Positions 1 to 6,112 of a stretch of DNA of 23,771 nt are shown here, one piece after another. This DNA is from a virus, in IMG/VR virus record IMGVR_UViG_3300030450_002886, positions 2,730-26,500 of that record; one strand, 5' to 3'. A program made the translations under genes and the position numbers. How positions within the stretch are numbered: the stretch's first letter is position 1; each line of letters begins with the position of its first letter. The notes below the pieces were generated by a model. The model was not told where the DNA came from. It did no database searches and was given only the letters and a program-made list of their open reading frames with translations.

Positions 1-560
1 TTATTAGCAATTTTTTTTCTTGGTTGTTTTCCTGTGTATTTAGTAAAATCATAATCATGATATTTTGAAAGTCTTAAAACTATATCTTTAGATAAACCTC
101 TTGATAATTCTGGATTTTTTCTCTCTTTTATGCTATTAGGTAAATTAAAATTAGTCCAATATAAATGTCTACCTCTTTTCTTAGCAGGAATCAAAGGTTG
201 GTAAAATGGTATGACATTTTCAACACAATATTTACCATTAAAAAAAGTATCTAAAAATATTATCTCTTGATACAAGTCCATATTTGGGTATCTCATTTTT
301 AGTACTGTTTTCATTGACAAATTAAATCTACTATGTGTAGGACAAGGAGGACTACTCCATATAAAATCATATTCTTTATAATGGTCTAATAAATATTGGT
401 GTGCGTCTGCTACAATTACTTTATCATTTGGAAATCTCTCTTGATATAGTCTTGCGCATTCCTCATCTAATTCTACCGCAGTTACTTCTATATCATCTTT
501 GACTTCGTTCCATTTATATCTATTACCACCTAAGCAAGCGTATAAATTTAATATCTTCAT
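1..560 (-). CDS. Phage DNA cytosine-C5 methyltransferase (3' end beyond window)
   Basis: Probably transfers a methyl group from S-adenosylmethionine to cytosine C5 in phage DNA. The 186 visible residues open with the AdoMet-binding motif I variant NLYACLGG (residues 5-12), and an acidic residue after the second strand (VELD, 29-32) fits cofactor binding. The catalytic motif IV is SSPPCPTHSR (69-78, nucleophile Cys73). Motif VI is CVENV (112-116). A KRGRHLYW stretch (128-135) resembles motif VIII. The start is ATG at 560, overlapping the upstream stop as ATGA, so translation is probably coupled. The C-terminal part, where the target-recognition domain would lie, is off the window, so specificity cannot be read. 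It is last in the early/replication operon; self-protection against host restriction is the likely role, which is inference. Confidence 0.85.
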   Translation of the reverse strand, partial: MKILNLYACLGGNRYKWNEVKDDIEVTAVELDEECARLYQERFPNDKVIVADAHQYLLDHYKEYDFIWSSPPCPTHSRFNLSMKTVLKMRYPNMDLYQEIIFLDTFFNGKYCVENVIPFYQPLIPAKKRGRHLYWTNFNLPNSIKERKNPELSRGLSKDIVLRLSKYHDYDFTKYTGKQPRKKIAN

Positions 561-907
561 TTTAATAGTTTTTGTTCTCTATAATGAGGTACTTGTTTAG
601 GATCAGCTCCATTCCTAACTTGATACTCTGCATCCCATAATATATCTCTCCATATCTTTATCCATTTATACCAAGTTTTTGCATTGATGCTAAATTCTTC
701 TGTATTCCTTATTCCATTCCAGAAAGCATCTTTAATATCATCAAAGTATAATGAGCCAAATGTTTTATGTAGGTCATGAGCTAAACTCTGAGCCATTATT
801 ACTTTACTCTCAGCATCTACGTTATGCTGTCCTAAATCTAAAAAGGCTCTGCTTAATAGCTCTAAGCATTTATCCTCTAATTCTTCTCTTGTTATTGTTT
901 TTATCAT
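557..907 (-). CDS. Unknown 116-residue protein of the replication module
   Basis: I do not recognise a named family. The protein is predicted largely alpha-helical, with a charged N-terminal half and a Trp-rich segment (WYKWIKIWRDILW, about residues 80-92). The central FDDIKDAFWNGIRNTEEF followed by INAKTWYKWI resembles a pattern I associate with helper proteins encoded beside replication genes in Bacteroidota phages; this is memory of a pattern, not a search result. Both ends overlap their neighbours by ATGA (upstream HTH protein, downstream methyltransferase), so the three are probably translated as one coupled unit. Helicase loader or primosome-like accessory are possible roles but unproven. 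Confidence 0.7.
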   Translation of the reverse strand: MIKTITREELEDKCLELLSRAFLDLGQHNVDAESKVIMAQSLAHDLHKTFGSLYFDDIKDAFWNGIRNTEEFSINAKTWYKWIKIWRDILWDAEYQVRNGADPKQVPHYREQKLLK

Positions 908-1548
908 CCTCTTGATTGTTTTAGTAATTCTTTAGCTTTATAATGAGAAGATAGATGTTTATGCATTTTACTCATTCCTTTCTCCTCTTTTCTGCCCTCC
1001 CATGTCCTAACAGCCGCTTTCCAATTCTTCATTTTGTTTTTACCTATCATCCATCCTTTTGATTCATAGTAATCATAAAATCTCTCAGCATTAATATTAT
1101 TTTTTCTCTCTAAACAATATTCTTCAATATCTTCAATTTTTGGTTTTTTAAACCTATTATTATTATTAACTGTATTATTAAGTATTGTATTATTATCTTT
1201 ATCATTTTCTAAATACCCCCCTTTAATATTTTTACTACCCTCTAATTCTTTATTAACTACCCTATTTAATTTATTAACTACCTTTATTATACGATGAGTA
1301 ATTACTTTACCATCCCTCTCAAAATGTATGTTTATTAGTTTCTTTTCTTGTAAAGCACTAATGACTTGACTACATCTCCCCTTTGTTATTCCAAAGAACT
1401 CTGCAAAGTATTTATTTGAAGCATAACATCCATCCTCATTATCTAATGAATCTATCTCTACTAAAAATATCTTCTCTATTAGTTTAAGATTGTTATTAAG
1501 CCAAATCTCTTTAGGTATCCAGATGCCTTTAAAATCTCTTGTTTTCAT
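904..1548 (-). CDS. Winged-helix replication protein (DnaD/replisome-organizer-like layout)
   Basis: A 214-residue protein with two recognisable parts. Residues about 5-95 form a helix-turn-helix/winged-helix DNA-binding domain: a KYFAEFFGITKGRCSQVISAL recognition region, then the wing LINIHFERDGKVITHRIIKV. A low-complexity Asn-rich linker (about 100-130, including an NNTILNNTVNNNN run) leads to a C-terminal segment (about 135-195) with IEEYCLERKNNINAERFYDY and the WKAAVRTWE motif. That motif is typical of DnaD/DnaT-type and phage replisome-organizer C-termini. The likely role is to bind phage DNA and recruit helicase or primase. It overlaps both neighbours by ATGA, inside the cluster with the DnaA-domain-IV and SSB-like genes. 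The layout is seen; the exact partner is inferred. Confidence 0.75.
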   Translation of the reverse strand: MKTRDFKGIWIPKEIWLNNNLKLIEKIFLVEIDSLDNEDGCYASNKYFAEFFGITKGRCSQVISALQEKKLINIHFERDGKVITHRIIKVVNKLNRVVNKELEGSKNIKGGYLENDKDNNTILNNTVNNNNRFKKPKIEDIEEYCLERKNNINAERFYDYYESKGWMIGKNKMKNWKAAVRTWEGRKEEKGMSKMHKHLSSHYKAKELLKQSRG

Positions 1549-1916
1549 TCAAATAATGTTGTTTGCCCTGTTCCACCAAACATAATCTCCTGTTTCTCTA
1601 AGCTATTCAATACCTTAACTTGAGTAGCTATCCTCTGCTTTAAAGATATACAGCAATCCTCTAATTCATTAAGATTCTCTGCTATATAATATCCATTACT
1701 GCTACTACATAATCCAAAGATTAGATCATTAACTCTAATATAGCTAATCATCTTTCTTAATCTTGGAGCGTCTATATTCATAGCCTCACAAATTTTGGTG
1801 CTTGTAACAGCATTAGCTTTGCCTTTTTTAGTAACTAACCCTTTGATGATAGTTGGTAACAATTCCATCTCATCTTTAGTTAATTCAAAAGTTATATGCT
1901 CAAATCCTTTTATCAT
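1545..1916 (-). CDS. Small winged-helix protein
   Basis: A 123-residue protein. Residues about 10-80 look like a winged-helix fold: LPTIIKGLVTKKGKANAVTS, then KICEAMNIDAPRLRKMISYIR as the HTH, then a short hairpin LIFGLCSSSNGYYIA as the wing. The C-terminal third is helical (LKQRIATQVKVLNSLEKQE) and ends FGGTGQTTLFE. Proteins of this shape occur next to replication genes in Bacteroidota phages, where they probably bind DNA as replication or regulatory factors. It shares ATGA overlaps with the next HTH gene and a 17-base overlap with the DnaA-like gene before it. It could be a transcription regulator instead; no operator was identified. Confidence 0.65.
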   Translation of the reverse strand: MIKGFEHITFELTKDEMELLPTIIKGLVTKKGKANAVTSTKICEAMNIDAPRLRKMISYIRVNDLIFGLCSSSNGYYIAENLNELEDCCISLKQRIATQVKVLNSLEKQEIMFGGTGQTTLFE

Positions 1917-2319
1917 CTTTTTTGATTTTTTTGAGTAATTCTTTTACCTCTTTCTGCATCTCTACAATCTCTTGTTTTTTAATCTCAAGCTGTTCTAATT
2001 TATCATTAAATTCTCCAGCCTCCTCTCTAAATTTTAAATATTTACGTTTAGTATCTTTTTCTCTTTGTAGGAAGAAATCTAATTTTCTACAATGATAGAT
2101 GCTTGTACTATGACATAGATTATCTATAAAATCTTTCATGTGATAATGTTTTATATATAGATGATTATGCATATAGTGTACCAACATTCTTCTTGCATCT
2201 GGGATTGGTCGTGGTCTGCAACGTACATTGAGTACATGATTCCTTTGTACCCCATATACTTGACATACTGCTTCAATAGCTCTATCTACTTTTTTATATG
2301 TTAATTTAGAATGGTGCAT
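1900..2319 (-). CDS. Stand-alone DnaA domain IV-like DNA-binding protein
   Basis: Resembles only the C-terminal origin-binding domain of the initiator DnaA. The run from about residue 4 (LTYKKVDRAIEAVCQVYGV) to HSTSIYHCRKLDF matches the domain IV plan: helix, basic R-x-R-P-I turn (RCRPRPIPDARRMLVHYM), then the HTH ending in the signature DHxT-like loop, here CHSTSIYHCRK. There is no AAA+ domain. The C-terminal 60 residues are a charged coiled coil (EQLEIKKQEIVEMQKEVKEL). I place the start at ATG 2319 (MHHSKL), with an A-rich leader and a 14-base overlap with the upstream stop. An in-frame ATG at 2361 would add 14 lysine-rich residues and a 56-base overlap. Probable role: phage origin binding or interference with host DnaA, both inferred. 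Confidence 0.7.
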   Translation of the reverse strand: MHHSKLTYKKVDRAIEAVCQVYGVQRNHVLNVRCRPRPIPDARRMLVHYMHNHLYIKHYHMKDFIDNLCHSTSIYHCRKLDFFLQREKDTKRKYLKFREEAGEFNDKLEQLEIKKQEIVEMQKEVKELLKKIKKDDKRI

Positions 2320-2734
2320 TATTTTCTTCTTTTTCTTGTTTTTTATCATTTTCAAAATCATTCATTCCCCCCATACAATATGCTACCATCTTATCTGCTA
2401 ATAGAAATATATCGCTTTCTTTTCCTTTTGTATTTATTATAAAATCAGTAGCGGTTTTTAATGAGGATTGTCTTATTATATATCTTTGTGTACGTTTATC
2501 ATATCCTTTATCTTGGAATTTTTCTGGAAATCTTTTCTCATATCCTGTTTGGACTTTGATTGTTCCTTTATCGTTTTTTGTATATGTAATCGTTTCTCCT
2601 ATTTGTACTCCAGAATCATCTCTTTTTTTATATACTTTTCCACTATCTCCATTATCTAATTCTATCTCAAATTTATACAAGTCGTTAAACATTCCATCTC
2701 CTTGTATGTTAGTTACTTTAGCTTCTTTTTGCAT
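2306..2734 (-). CDS. Putative OB-fold single-stranded DNA-binding protein
   Basis: A 142-residue protein. The N-terminal 60 residues read as a beta barrel (VTNIQGDGMFNDLYKFEIEL, then GKVYKKRDDSGVQIGETITY and GTIKVQT). A conserved-looking helix follows: RYIIRQSSLKTATDFII (about 84-100) and LLADKMVAYCMGG. The C-terminus is acidic and polar and ends ENNAPF, recalling the SSB tail whose terminal Pro-Phe docks replication proteins. An OB-like domain, a helix and a -PF tip beside DnaA-like and HTH replication genes support an ssDNA-binding role. The tail is less acidic than in E. coli SSB, and no classic SSB motif is visible, so the family call is tentative. Confidence 0.55.
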   Translation of the reverse strand: MQKEAKVTNIQGDGMFNDLYKFEIELDNGDSGKVYKKRDDSGVQIGETITYTKNDKGTIKVQTGYEKRFPEKFQDKGYDKRTQRYIIRQSSLKTATDFIINTKGKESDIFLLADKMVAYCMGGMNDFENDKKQEKEENNAPF

Positions 2735-2752
2735 TGTTTTATTATTTTAAAT

Positions 2753-2989
2753 TTATATTCTTACTAAGGCTTCTAAGATTAATACTCCTATTCCTAAAAA
2801 TGTTAATACTATTACTATATGTTGTAATATGTTTTTTATTTTATCTTTCATACTTGATTTAGTGTATGAATCATAAGTGTATGAGGTCCACTCATTATGT
2901 CTTAAAAAGTTTGAAAATTCCTCATCATTCATTTTATCTCTTGCTACCATACCATCTTTGTTAGTAGCTTTCCATAATATTTTTTTCAT
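2753..2989 (-). CDS. Small membrane protein at head of the early operon
   Basis: A 78-residue protein of no recognised family. It has a charged N-terminal two-thirds and one C-terminal transmembrane helix (about residues 54-75, ILQHIVIVLTFLGIGVLILEAL). I chose the ATG at 2989: an in-frame TTG at 3016 would lie inside the -7 promoter box and so upstream of the expected transcript start. It is the first gene after the promoter at 3014-3021 and would therefore be expressed early. A single-pass membrane protein in that position could serve in superinfection exclusion or host take-over, but nothing in the sequence decides this. Confidence 0.6.
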   Translation of the reverse strand: MKKILWKATNKDGMVARDKMNDEEFSNFLRHNEWTSYTYDSYTKSSMKDKIKNILQHIVIVLTFLGIGVLILEALVRI

Positions 2990-3013
2990 TTTAGTTATTG
3001 TTTTTTGTTGCAA

Positions 3014-3021
3014 CAAATATA
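3014..3021 (-). promoter_or_regulatory. Bacteroidota-type -7 promoter box TATATTTG
   Basis: On the minus strand this reads TATATTTG, an exact match to the Bacteroidota -7 consensus TAnnTTTG. It sits 24 bases before the ATG at 2989, leaving a short leader. I see no good TTTG -33 element at the usual distance; the upstream stretch is only AT-rich. It is the only exact TAnnTTTG match I found in the intergenic gaps of the window, and it fits as the promoter of the early/replication operon. Confidence 0.6.
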
Positions 3022-3060
3022 AATAGATTTTAACAATTTAGATAAATTCTGTTGAATAGA

Positions 3061-3082
3061 TATTAACATACTTATTAACATA
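3061..3082. repeat. 10-bp direct repeat upstream of early promoter
   Basis: TATTAACATA occurs at 3061-3070 and again, identically, at 3073-3082 (12-base period, 2-base spacer). The copies lie about 40-65 bases upstream of the -7 box, where an activator or repressor could bind on about one helical turn. The sequence is AT-rich, so chance is possible. Confidence 0.4.
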
Positions 3083-3090
3083 AATGAGAA

Positions 3091-3114
3091 TAGGCAAGCG
3101 AGGATGCTTACCTA
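3091..3114 (-). other. Stem-loop between phosphoesterase gene and early promoter
   Basis: TAGGCAAGC (3091-3099) and GCTTACCTA (3106-3114) are complementary around the loop GAGGAT. Read as minus-strand RNA the stem is 9 bp with a G.U wobble, whereas plus-strand RNA would have an A/C mismatch, so it fits a minus-strand transcript. No U-tract follows. It lies 51 bases downstream of the phosphoesterase stop and may be a transcript end structure or regulatory hairpin. Confidence 0.45.
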
Positions 3115-3164
3115 ATTCCCAAAACAAGTATCATGTTACGACTAATAACTAAAATTATACTAAT

Positions 3165-4391
3165 CTAAACAATTATTTTAAATACAGTTTCTTTTTTATA
3201 AGTTTTTTCTAAACTTTTTGCATTATAAGAAGCAAGCTCTAAATCTATTGGATAACCCTTAAAATTACTATGTTGTAAATCTATCCTAATATCATGCCTT
3301 CCATCATCCATCATTACATATATATTCTGTGCTGCTCTACTATATAGATTCAAAGCGTTTTCACTATAAGCATTAGCTCCTACCAAACTACTTGATCTTG
3401 CTAAAGTATCTGTTATCATCGTTTCGTGCAGATGCCCACATATAATGAAATCTATAGTAGTACCTTTTCTTGCGTATTTACTAATAACTTTCCCAACTTG
3501 GTTGCTATCCATTTTACCTAATTGATGCCCATGTATTAATAATACATTTTGATTTGCTACATTTACTACCAGCTCTAAGCTACTCCCCCTAATAAATGTA
3601 ATATCTGGTAATAATAATCTAAGCATCTCAAAGATTGTAAAATCATAATTATCTGATGCTACTATATCTACCCATCCCAACTCCTCATTTACTCTTGATT
3701 CGTTTCCTGTAACACAGGCTACACTAATATTAGCTACTTGGTTAATATCAAGGATAAAATGCTTGAGTAGATGCGTTCCTAAAAAGGTTGCTTTAGCCCT
3801 GTTTGTAGCCATACTGAGCTTCTCATCCAATCTTCTATCAGAGTTCAGTAAATCGCCTGTAATAGCTATTAGAACGTTTTTTACATTATAGAATGTAACG
3901 TACTTTTTAATATAATGAGCAAACTTCTCTAATCTTTTAGATGCGATATTAAAATCATATTTATTGCAATCTAAATCCACTAATTCGTTAAAATGAGTAT
4001 CTGCTATCTGTACTATTAAAGCTCCTTTAGTTTTGTCTTTGTGTATTTTTACTTTTGTATTTAAAGAATGCTCATGTAGAATATTTATTAATTCATTATT
4101 ATACTCTACTAAAGCATTTTCTAATCTTGTATGCTCTCTAAATGATTTCCTCTCTATTCTTTGGAGGTCTTGTAGCCTTTGTTTTTGTTTAGATAATCTG
4201 AGATTATATTGTACTATCTCCTTATCTGCAATAGTGAATTTTACTATGGCTTTTACTGATTTTCTTAGATGGTCCACAGTTACATCTATATGATGCCTAT
4301 CTATCAGTATCTGGGCTATGGCTGAATAGCTATTACCCATCTCAAATAATTCAACTATCTCATTTTGAAATACTAAATATTTGTTCTTCAT
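3165..4391 (-). CDS. HTH / coiled-coil / calcineurin-like metallophosphoesterase
   Basis: A 408-residue three-part protein. Residues 1-50 form a helix-turn-helix (EIVELFEMGNSYSAIAQILI). Residues about 60-108 are a charged coiled coil. Residues 122-375 form a calcineurin-like phosphoesterase with metal ligands in order: D131-x-H133 (IADTHF), D180 (ITGD), N230 (TGNES), H287/H289 (LLIHGHQ), H320/H322 (CGHLHE). The family hydrolyses phosphodiesters or phosphomonoesters with a two-metal centre; Mre11/SbcD nucleases belong here. The usual GNH(D/E) motif reads GNES, so the His normally acting near the leaving group is absent although all metal ligands remain. The gene stands alone, separated from the late operon by a terminator that touches its ATG. 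A DNA-related substrate is inferred from the HTH. Confidence 0.8.
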   Translation of the reverse strand: MKNKYLVFQNEIVELFEMGNSYSAIAQILIDRHHIDVTVDHLRKSVKAIVKFTIADKEIVQYNLRLSKQKQRLQDLQRIERKSFREHTRLENALVEYNNELINILHEHSLNTKVKIHKDKTKGALIVQIADTHFNELVDLDCNKYDFNIASKRLEKFAHYIKKYVTFYNVKNVLIAITGDLLNSDRRLDEKLSMATNRAKATFLGTHLLKHFILDINQVANISVACVTGNESRVNEELGWVDIVASDNYDFTIFEMLRLLLPDITFIRGSSLELVVNVANQNVLLIHGHQLGKMDSNQVGKVISKYARKGTTIDFIICGHLHETMITDTLARSSSLVGANAYSENALNLYSRAAQNIYVMMDDGRHDIRIDLQHSNFKGYPIDLELASYNAKSLEKTYKKETVFKIIV

Positions 4392-4432
4392 AAAAAAAGC
4401 AAAGGGTAGGAATTGTTAGCCTACCCTCTGCT
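4392..4432 (-). terminator. Intrinsic terminator at the end of the late operon
   Basis: On the minus strand a 13-bp stem (AGCAGAGGGTAGG with CCTACCCTTTGCT, one G.U) encloses a 9-base loop and is followed directly by seven U residues: the classic rho-independent form. It lies just after the stop of the 74-residue hydrophobic gene, closing the lysis module. The U-tract ends at base 4392, directly against the ATG (4391) of the phosphoesterase, so that gene needs read-through or has the hairpin in its leader. Confidence 0.9.
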
Positions 4433-4443
4433 ATAAAAGGAGT

Positions 4444-4668
4444 TTATTTTCTCTCCAATAATTGATATACTACTACCAATGCAATAATTCCTACTACCCC
4501 ATTACTCCCAAATAAAGATATTATATTCATTACTCCCTCTATTACTGATAATCCTAAAACAGGACCGCCAAATAATACCTCTGCTATAATACCTAAGCTC
4601 ATTATTGATATTAATAAATTTGTTAATTTACCTACGAAATTTCCTACTTGATTAAATATATTTTCCAT
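4444..4668 (-). CDS. 74-residue two-helix hydrophobic membrane protein
   Basis: An almost entirely hydrophobic small protein with two probable transmembrane stretches (about residues 15-45, LTNLLISIMSLGIIAEVLFG and onward, and 55-70, NGVVGIIALVVVYQLL), a short amphipathic N-terminus and a C-terminal ERK. No family is recognised. Size and hydrophobicity suit a holin, antiholin or pinholin. It lies at the 3' end of the lysis module, next to the M15 endolysin and a separate 3TM holin, so it may be a second membrane factor tuning lysis. It is the last gene before the late-operon terminator. The lysis role is inferred from context only. Confidence 0.65.
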   Translation of the reverse strand: MENIFNQVGNFVGKLTNLLISIMSLGIIAEVLFGGPVLGLSVIEGVMNIISLFGSNGVVGIIALVVVYQLLERK

Positions 4669-4696
4669 TTTTTATGTATGTTTTTAAAATTAATAA

Positions 4697-5104
4697 TTAA
4701 AATTTGTATGCTACTCCTAATTTAAACTCTCCACTTCTTTCTCCCTCATCATTCTCTTTCATTCGCATAGAGTAATTAGGCTCTAAATATAGCTTTTTAC
4801 CTAAATCTACTGAGTATCCTACTCCTACTCTCATGTTATCAGTAGAATCCATTGATGATTGCATGGAGATATACATATTGTTGATAATATATCTACCCCA
4901 TAAATCGTAATCTTCCCCGTTTTTTACAGCTCCAATTATGATCTTATCATTTACTTCATAACCTATCCCTAAGTTATCAGTAAAGTTTTCCATTCCCCAA
5001 CTCTCATTTTCTTCTGGCATATCTACTGTTGTAACTACCATAAATTGTGCCGAAGCAACTAAAGTTGTAAATGCTAATATATATGTTAAAAATAATTTTT
5101 TCAT
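4697..5104 (-). CDS. Secreted small outer-membrane beta-barrel protein
   Basis: A 135-residue protein with a clear signal peptide (MKKLFLTYILAFTTLVASAQ, cleavage likely after ASA). The remainder alternates polar and hydrophobic residues in beta-strand style (IGYEVNDKIIIGAVKNG, WGRYIINNMYISMQ, NMRVGVGYSVDLG, LYLEPNYSMRM). It ends FKLGVAYKF, an aromatic-terminated last strand like the beta-signal read by the BAM machinery. The size suits a small barrel of about eight strands. It lies between the endolysin and the small hydrophobic gene in the lysis/surface module, with an A-rich leader before the ATG. Possible roles are masking a receptor against superinfection or weakening the outer membrane at lysis; both are inference. 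Confidence 0.65.
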   Translation of the reverse strand: MKKLFLTYILAFTTLVASAQFMVVTTVDMPEENESWGMENFTDNLGIGYEVNDKIIIGAVKNGEDYDLWGRYIINNMYISMQSSMDSTDNMRVGVGYSVDLGKKLYLEPNYSMRMKENDEGERSGEFKLGVAYKF

Positions 5105-5128
5105 TTTTATTTGTTTTTAAATTTATAA

Positions 5129-5512
5129 TTAGTAAAGCCAGAAAACTGCCTCTACTTTATTGTCCTTCCCCTCTAATCTATCTGCCATATCCACATGGAT
5201 AAATGTCTTGGCTATCCCTATTCTACTAAATCCTGCTTCTAATAAGCCACATAGAATCAATGCTCGTTGCCTACTTTCGGTACAATGAATATCAGCGGCT
5301 GCACCTACTATATGAGTAGAGCTTGATACTCCACCTATTTTTTTATTATGCTTTTCGCACCTATATCCACTATTAATCACAAAAGGAGTATTACTATATT
5401 CTCTTGCCACCCTTAATGTATCTATGAATAACTGATTCATCTCATTTTTACCACAGCAAGGACAGTTAAATTCTACATATACCCCTTTTACTTTCCTAAA
5501 ATATTCTTTCAT
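5129..5512 (-). CDS. Endolysin, peptidase M15 (zinc D,D-peptidase-like)
   Basis: A 127-residue single-domain M15-type peptidase expected to cut peptide cross-links or stems of peptidoglycan at the end of infection. The zinc-site pattern is complete: SGYRCEKHN...IGG (48-61), SSSTH with ligand His67, GAAADIH with ligand Asp74, and FIHVD with ligand His106. The N-terminus carries FNCPCCG (15-21), a Cys cluster often seen in phage M15_3 proteins. No signal peptide is present, so export needs a holin, and a 3TM holin gene lies two micro-genes upstream. Length is normal for a minimal M15 endolysin. Bond specificity cannot be read from sequence. Confidence 0.88.
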   Translation of the reverse strand: MKEYFRKVKGVYVEFNCPCCGKNEMNQLFIDTLRVAREYSNTPFVINSGYRCEKHNKKIGGVSSSTHIVGAAADIHCTESRQRALILCGLLEAGFSRIGIAKTFIHVDMADRLEGKDNKVEAVFWLY

Positions 5513-5517
5513 TGATT

Positions 5518-5640
5518 TTATTTTTTAAATATTGCATAAATTTTAGCTCCTTTTACTTCTCTAATTAATTTTTTATCAACATCCTCTTGTTCAATTTTAA
5601 GGTAACGAGGATTTTTACTGTTTAATTTACGCTTTTTCAT
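5518..5640 (-). CDS. 40-residue basic micro-protein
   Basis: An open frame of 40 residues, MKKRKLNSKNPRYLKIEQED to ...AIFKK, rich in lysine. Its ATG (5640) overlaps the stop of the 26-residue frame before it as ATGA, the arrangement used by confirmed genes of this genome. It ends five bases before the endolysin ATG. No family is recognised. The support is tight packing and coupling: without it, about 200 bases of this compact genome would be empty. Confidence 0.45.
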   Translation of the reverse strand: MKKRKLNSKNPRYLKIEQEDVDKKLIREVKGAKIYAIFKK

Positions 5641-5717
5641 GAGCATTTTTTACACCATCCAAAACATATTTTTTTGTTAGTGATTTTATATAATATATTA
5701 CAAATTAATTTTTTCAT
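5637..5717 (-). CDS. 26-residue cysteine-rich micro-protein
   Basis: ATG at 5717 opens a 26-residue frame, MKKLICNILYKI followed by a tail with CFGWCKKC. It has four cysteines in total and is strongly basic. The stop TGA overlaps the next ATG (5640). It lies between the holin and endolysin genes. The Cys pattern could bind a metal, but the peptide is very short and may act only as a translational leader for the 40-residue frame. Confidence 0.35.
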   Translation of the reverse strand: MKKLICNILYKITNKKICFGWCKKCS

Positions 5718-5721
5718 TTTT

Positions 5722-6111
5722 TTATTTTTTTATTTTTTCAAATGATCTACCCCCAAAATAAGCTCCAATAACTGTTATTAATACCAACTGTAACAAATCT
5801 ACCCATGATGCTTTTACCTCAAATGTAATAACTCCTGCATCTATAAATATTAATAATACTGTTGAAACACATAAAAATATTAATACCAATGGTCTTATGT
5901 TTTTTGTGAGCCAACTTCCTTGATTGTCCGAAAGCCATCTTGCAGTAACCTCTTTCTGCATTTTAGCCTCATATTCTCTAAACATTGTTTCAATCTTATT
6001 TTTTGCTTCTAATCTTTCCTCATCTGTTGTTACTAAATCATCTACAACAGAGCCTACTGACTTTACTAAATCGCCTCCTGCTGCACTAAATATACTACTC
6101 AATATACTCAT
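5722..6111 (-). CDS. 3TM-type phage holin (GTA_holin_3TM-like)
   Basis: A 129-residue protein with the layout of the 3TM holin family first described in gene-transfer agents. An N-terminal amphipathic helix (SSIFSAAGGDLVKSVGSVVDD) is followed by a charged helical region (EERLEAKNKIETMFREYEAK). The family hallmark WLSDNQGSWLTKNIRPLVLI comes next. Transmembrane helices lie at about 75-92 and about 105-120, ending YFGGRSFEKIKK; G-G-R-S-x-E is typical. It would sit in the inner membrane and release or trigger the M15 endolysin encoded downstream. Position between the thioredoxin-like gene and the endolysin supports the lysis role. Confidence 0.8.
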   Translation of the reverse strand: MSILSSIFSAAGGDLVKSVGSVVDDLVTTDEERLEAKNKIETMFREYEAKMQKEVTARWLSDNQGSWLTKNIRPLVLIFLCVSTVLLIFIDAGVITFEVKASWVDLLQLVLITVIGAYFGGRSFEKIKK

Positions 6112-6112
6112 C

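Noticed and set aside
3014-3016. TTG start codon for the first early gene
   Set aside because: It falls inside the -7 promoter box, so it would not be in the transcript; ATG at 2989 fits better.
4033-4293. Plus-strand open frame opposite the phosphoesterase
   Set aside because: It is antisense to the coiled-coil region of a well-supported gene; the Ser/Leu/Cys-rich translation is typical of a shadow frame.
5188-5201. TATCCACATGGATA, a palindrome resembling two facing DnaA-box halves
   Set aside because: It lies inside the endolysin gene over the zinc-site FIHVDMADR codons, so protein constraint explains it, and no further boxes cluster nearby.
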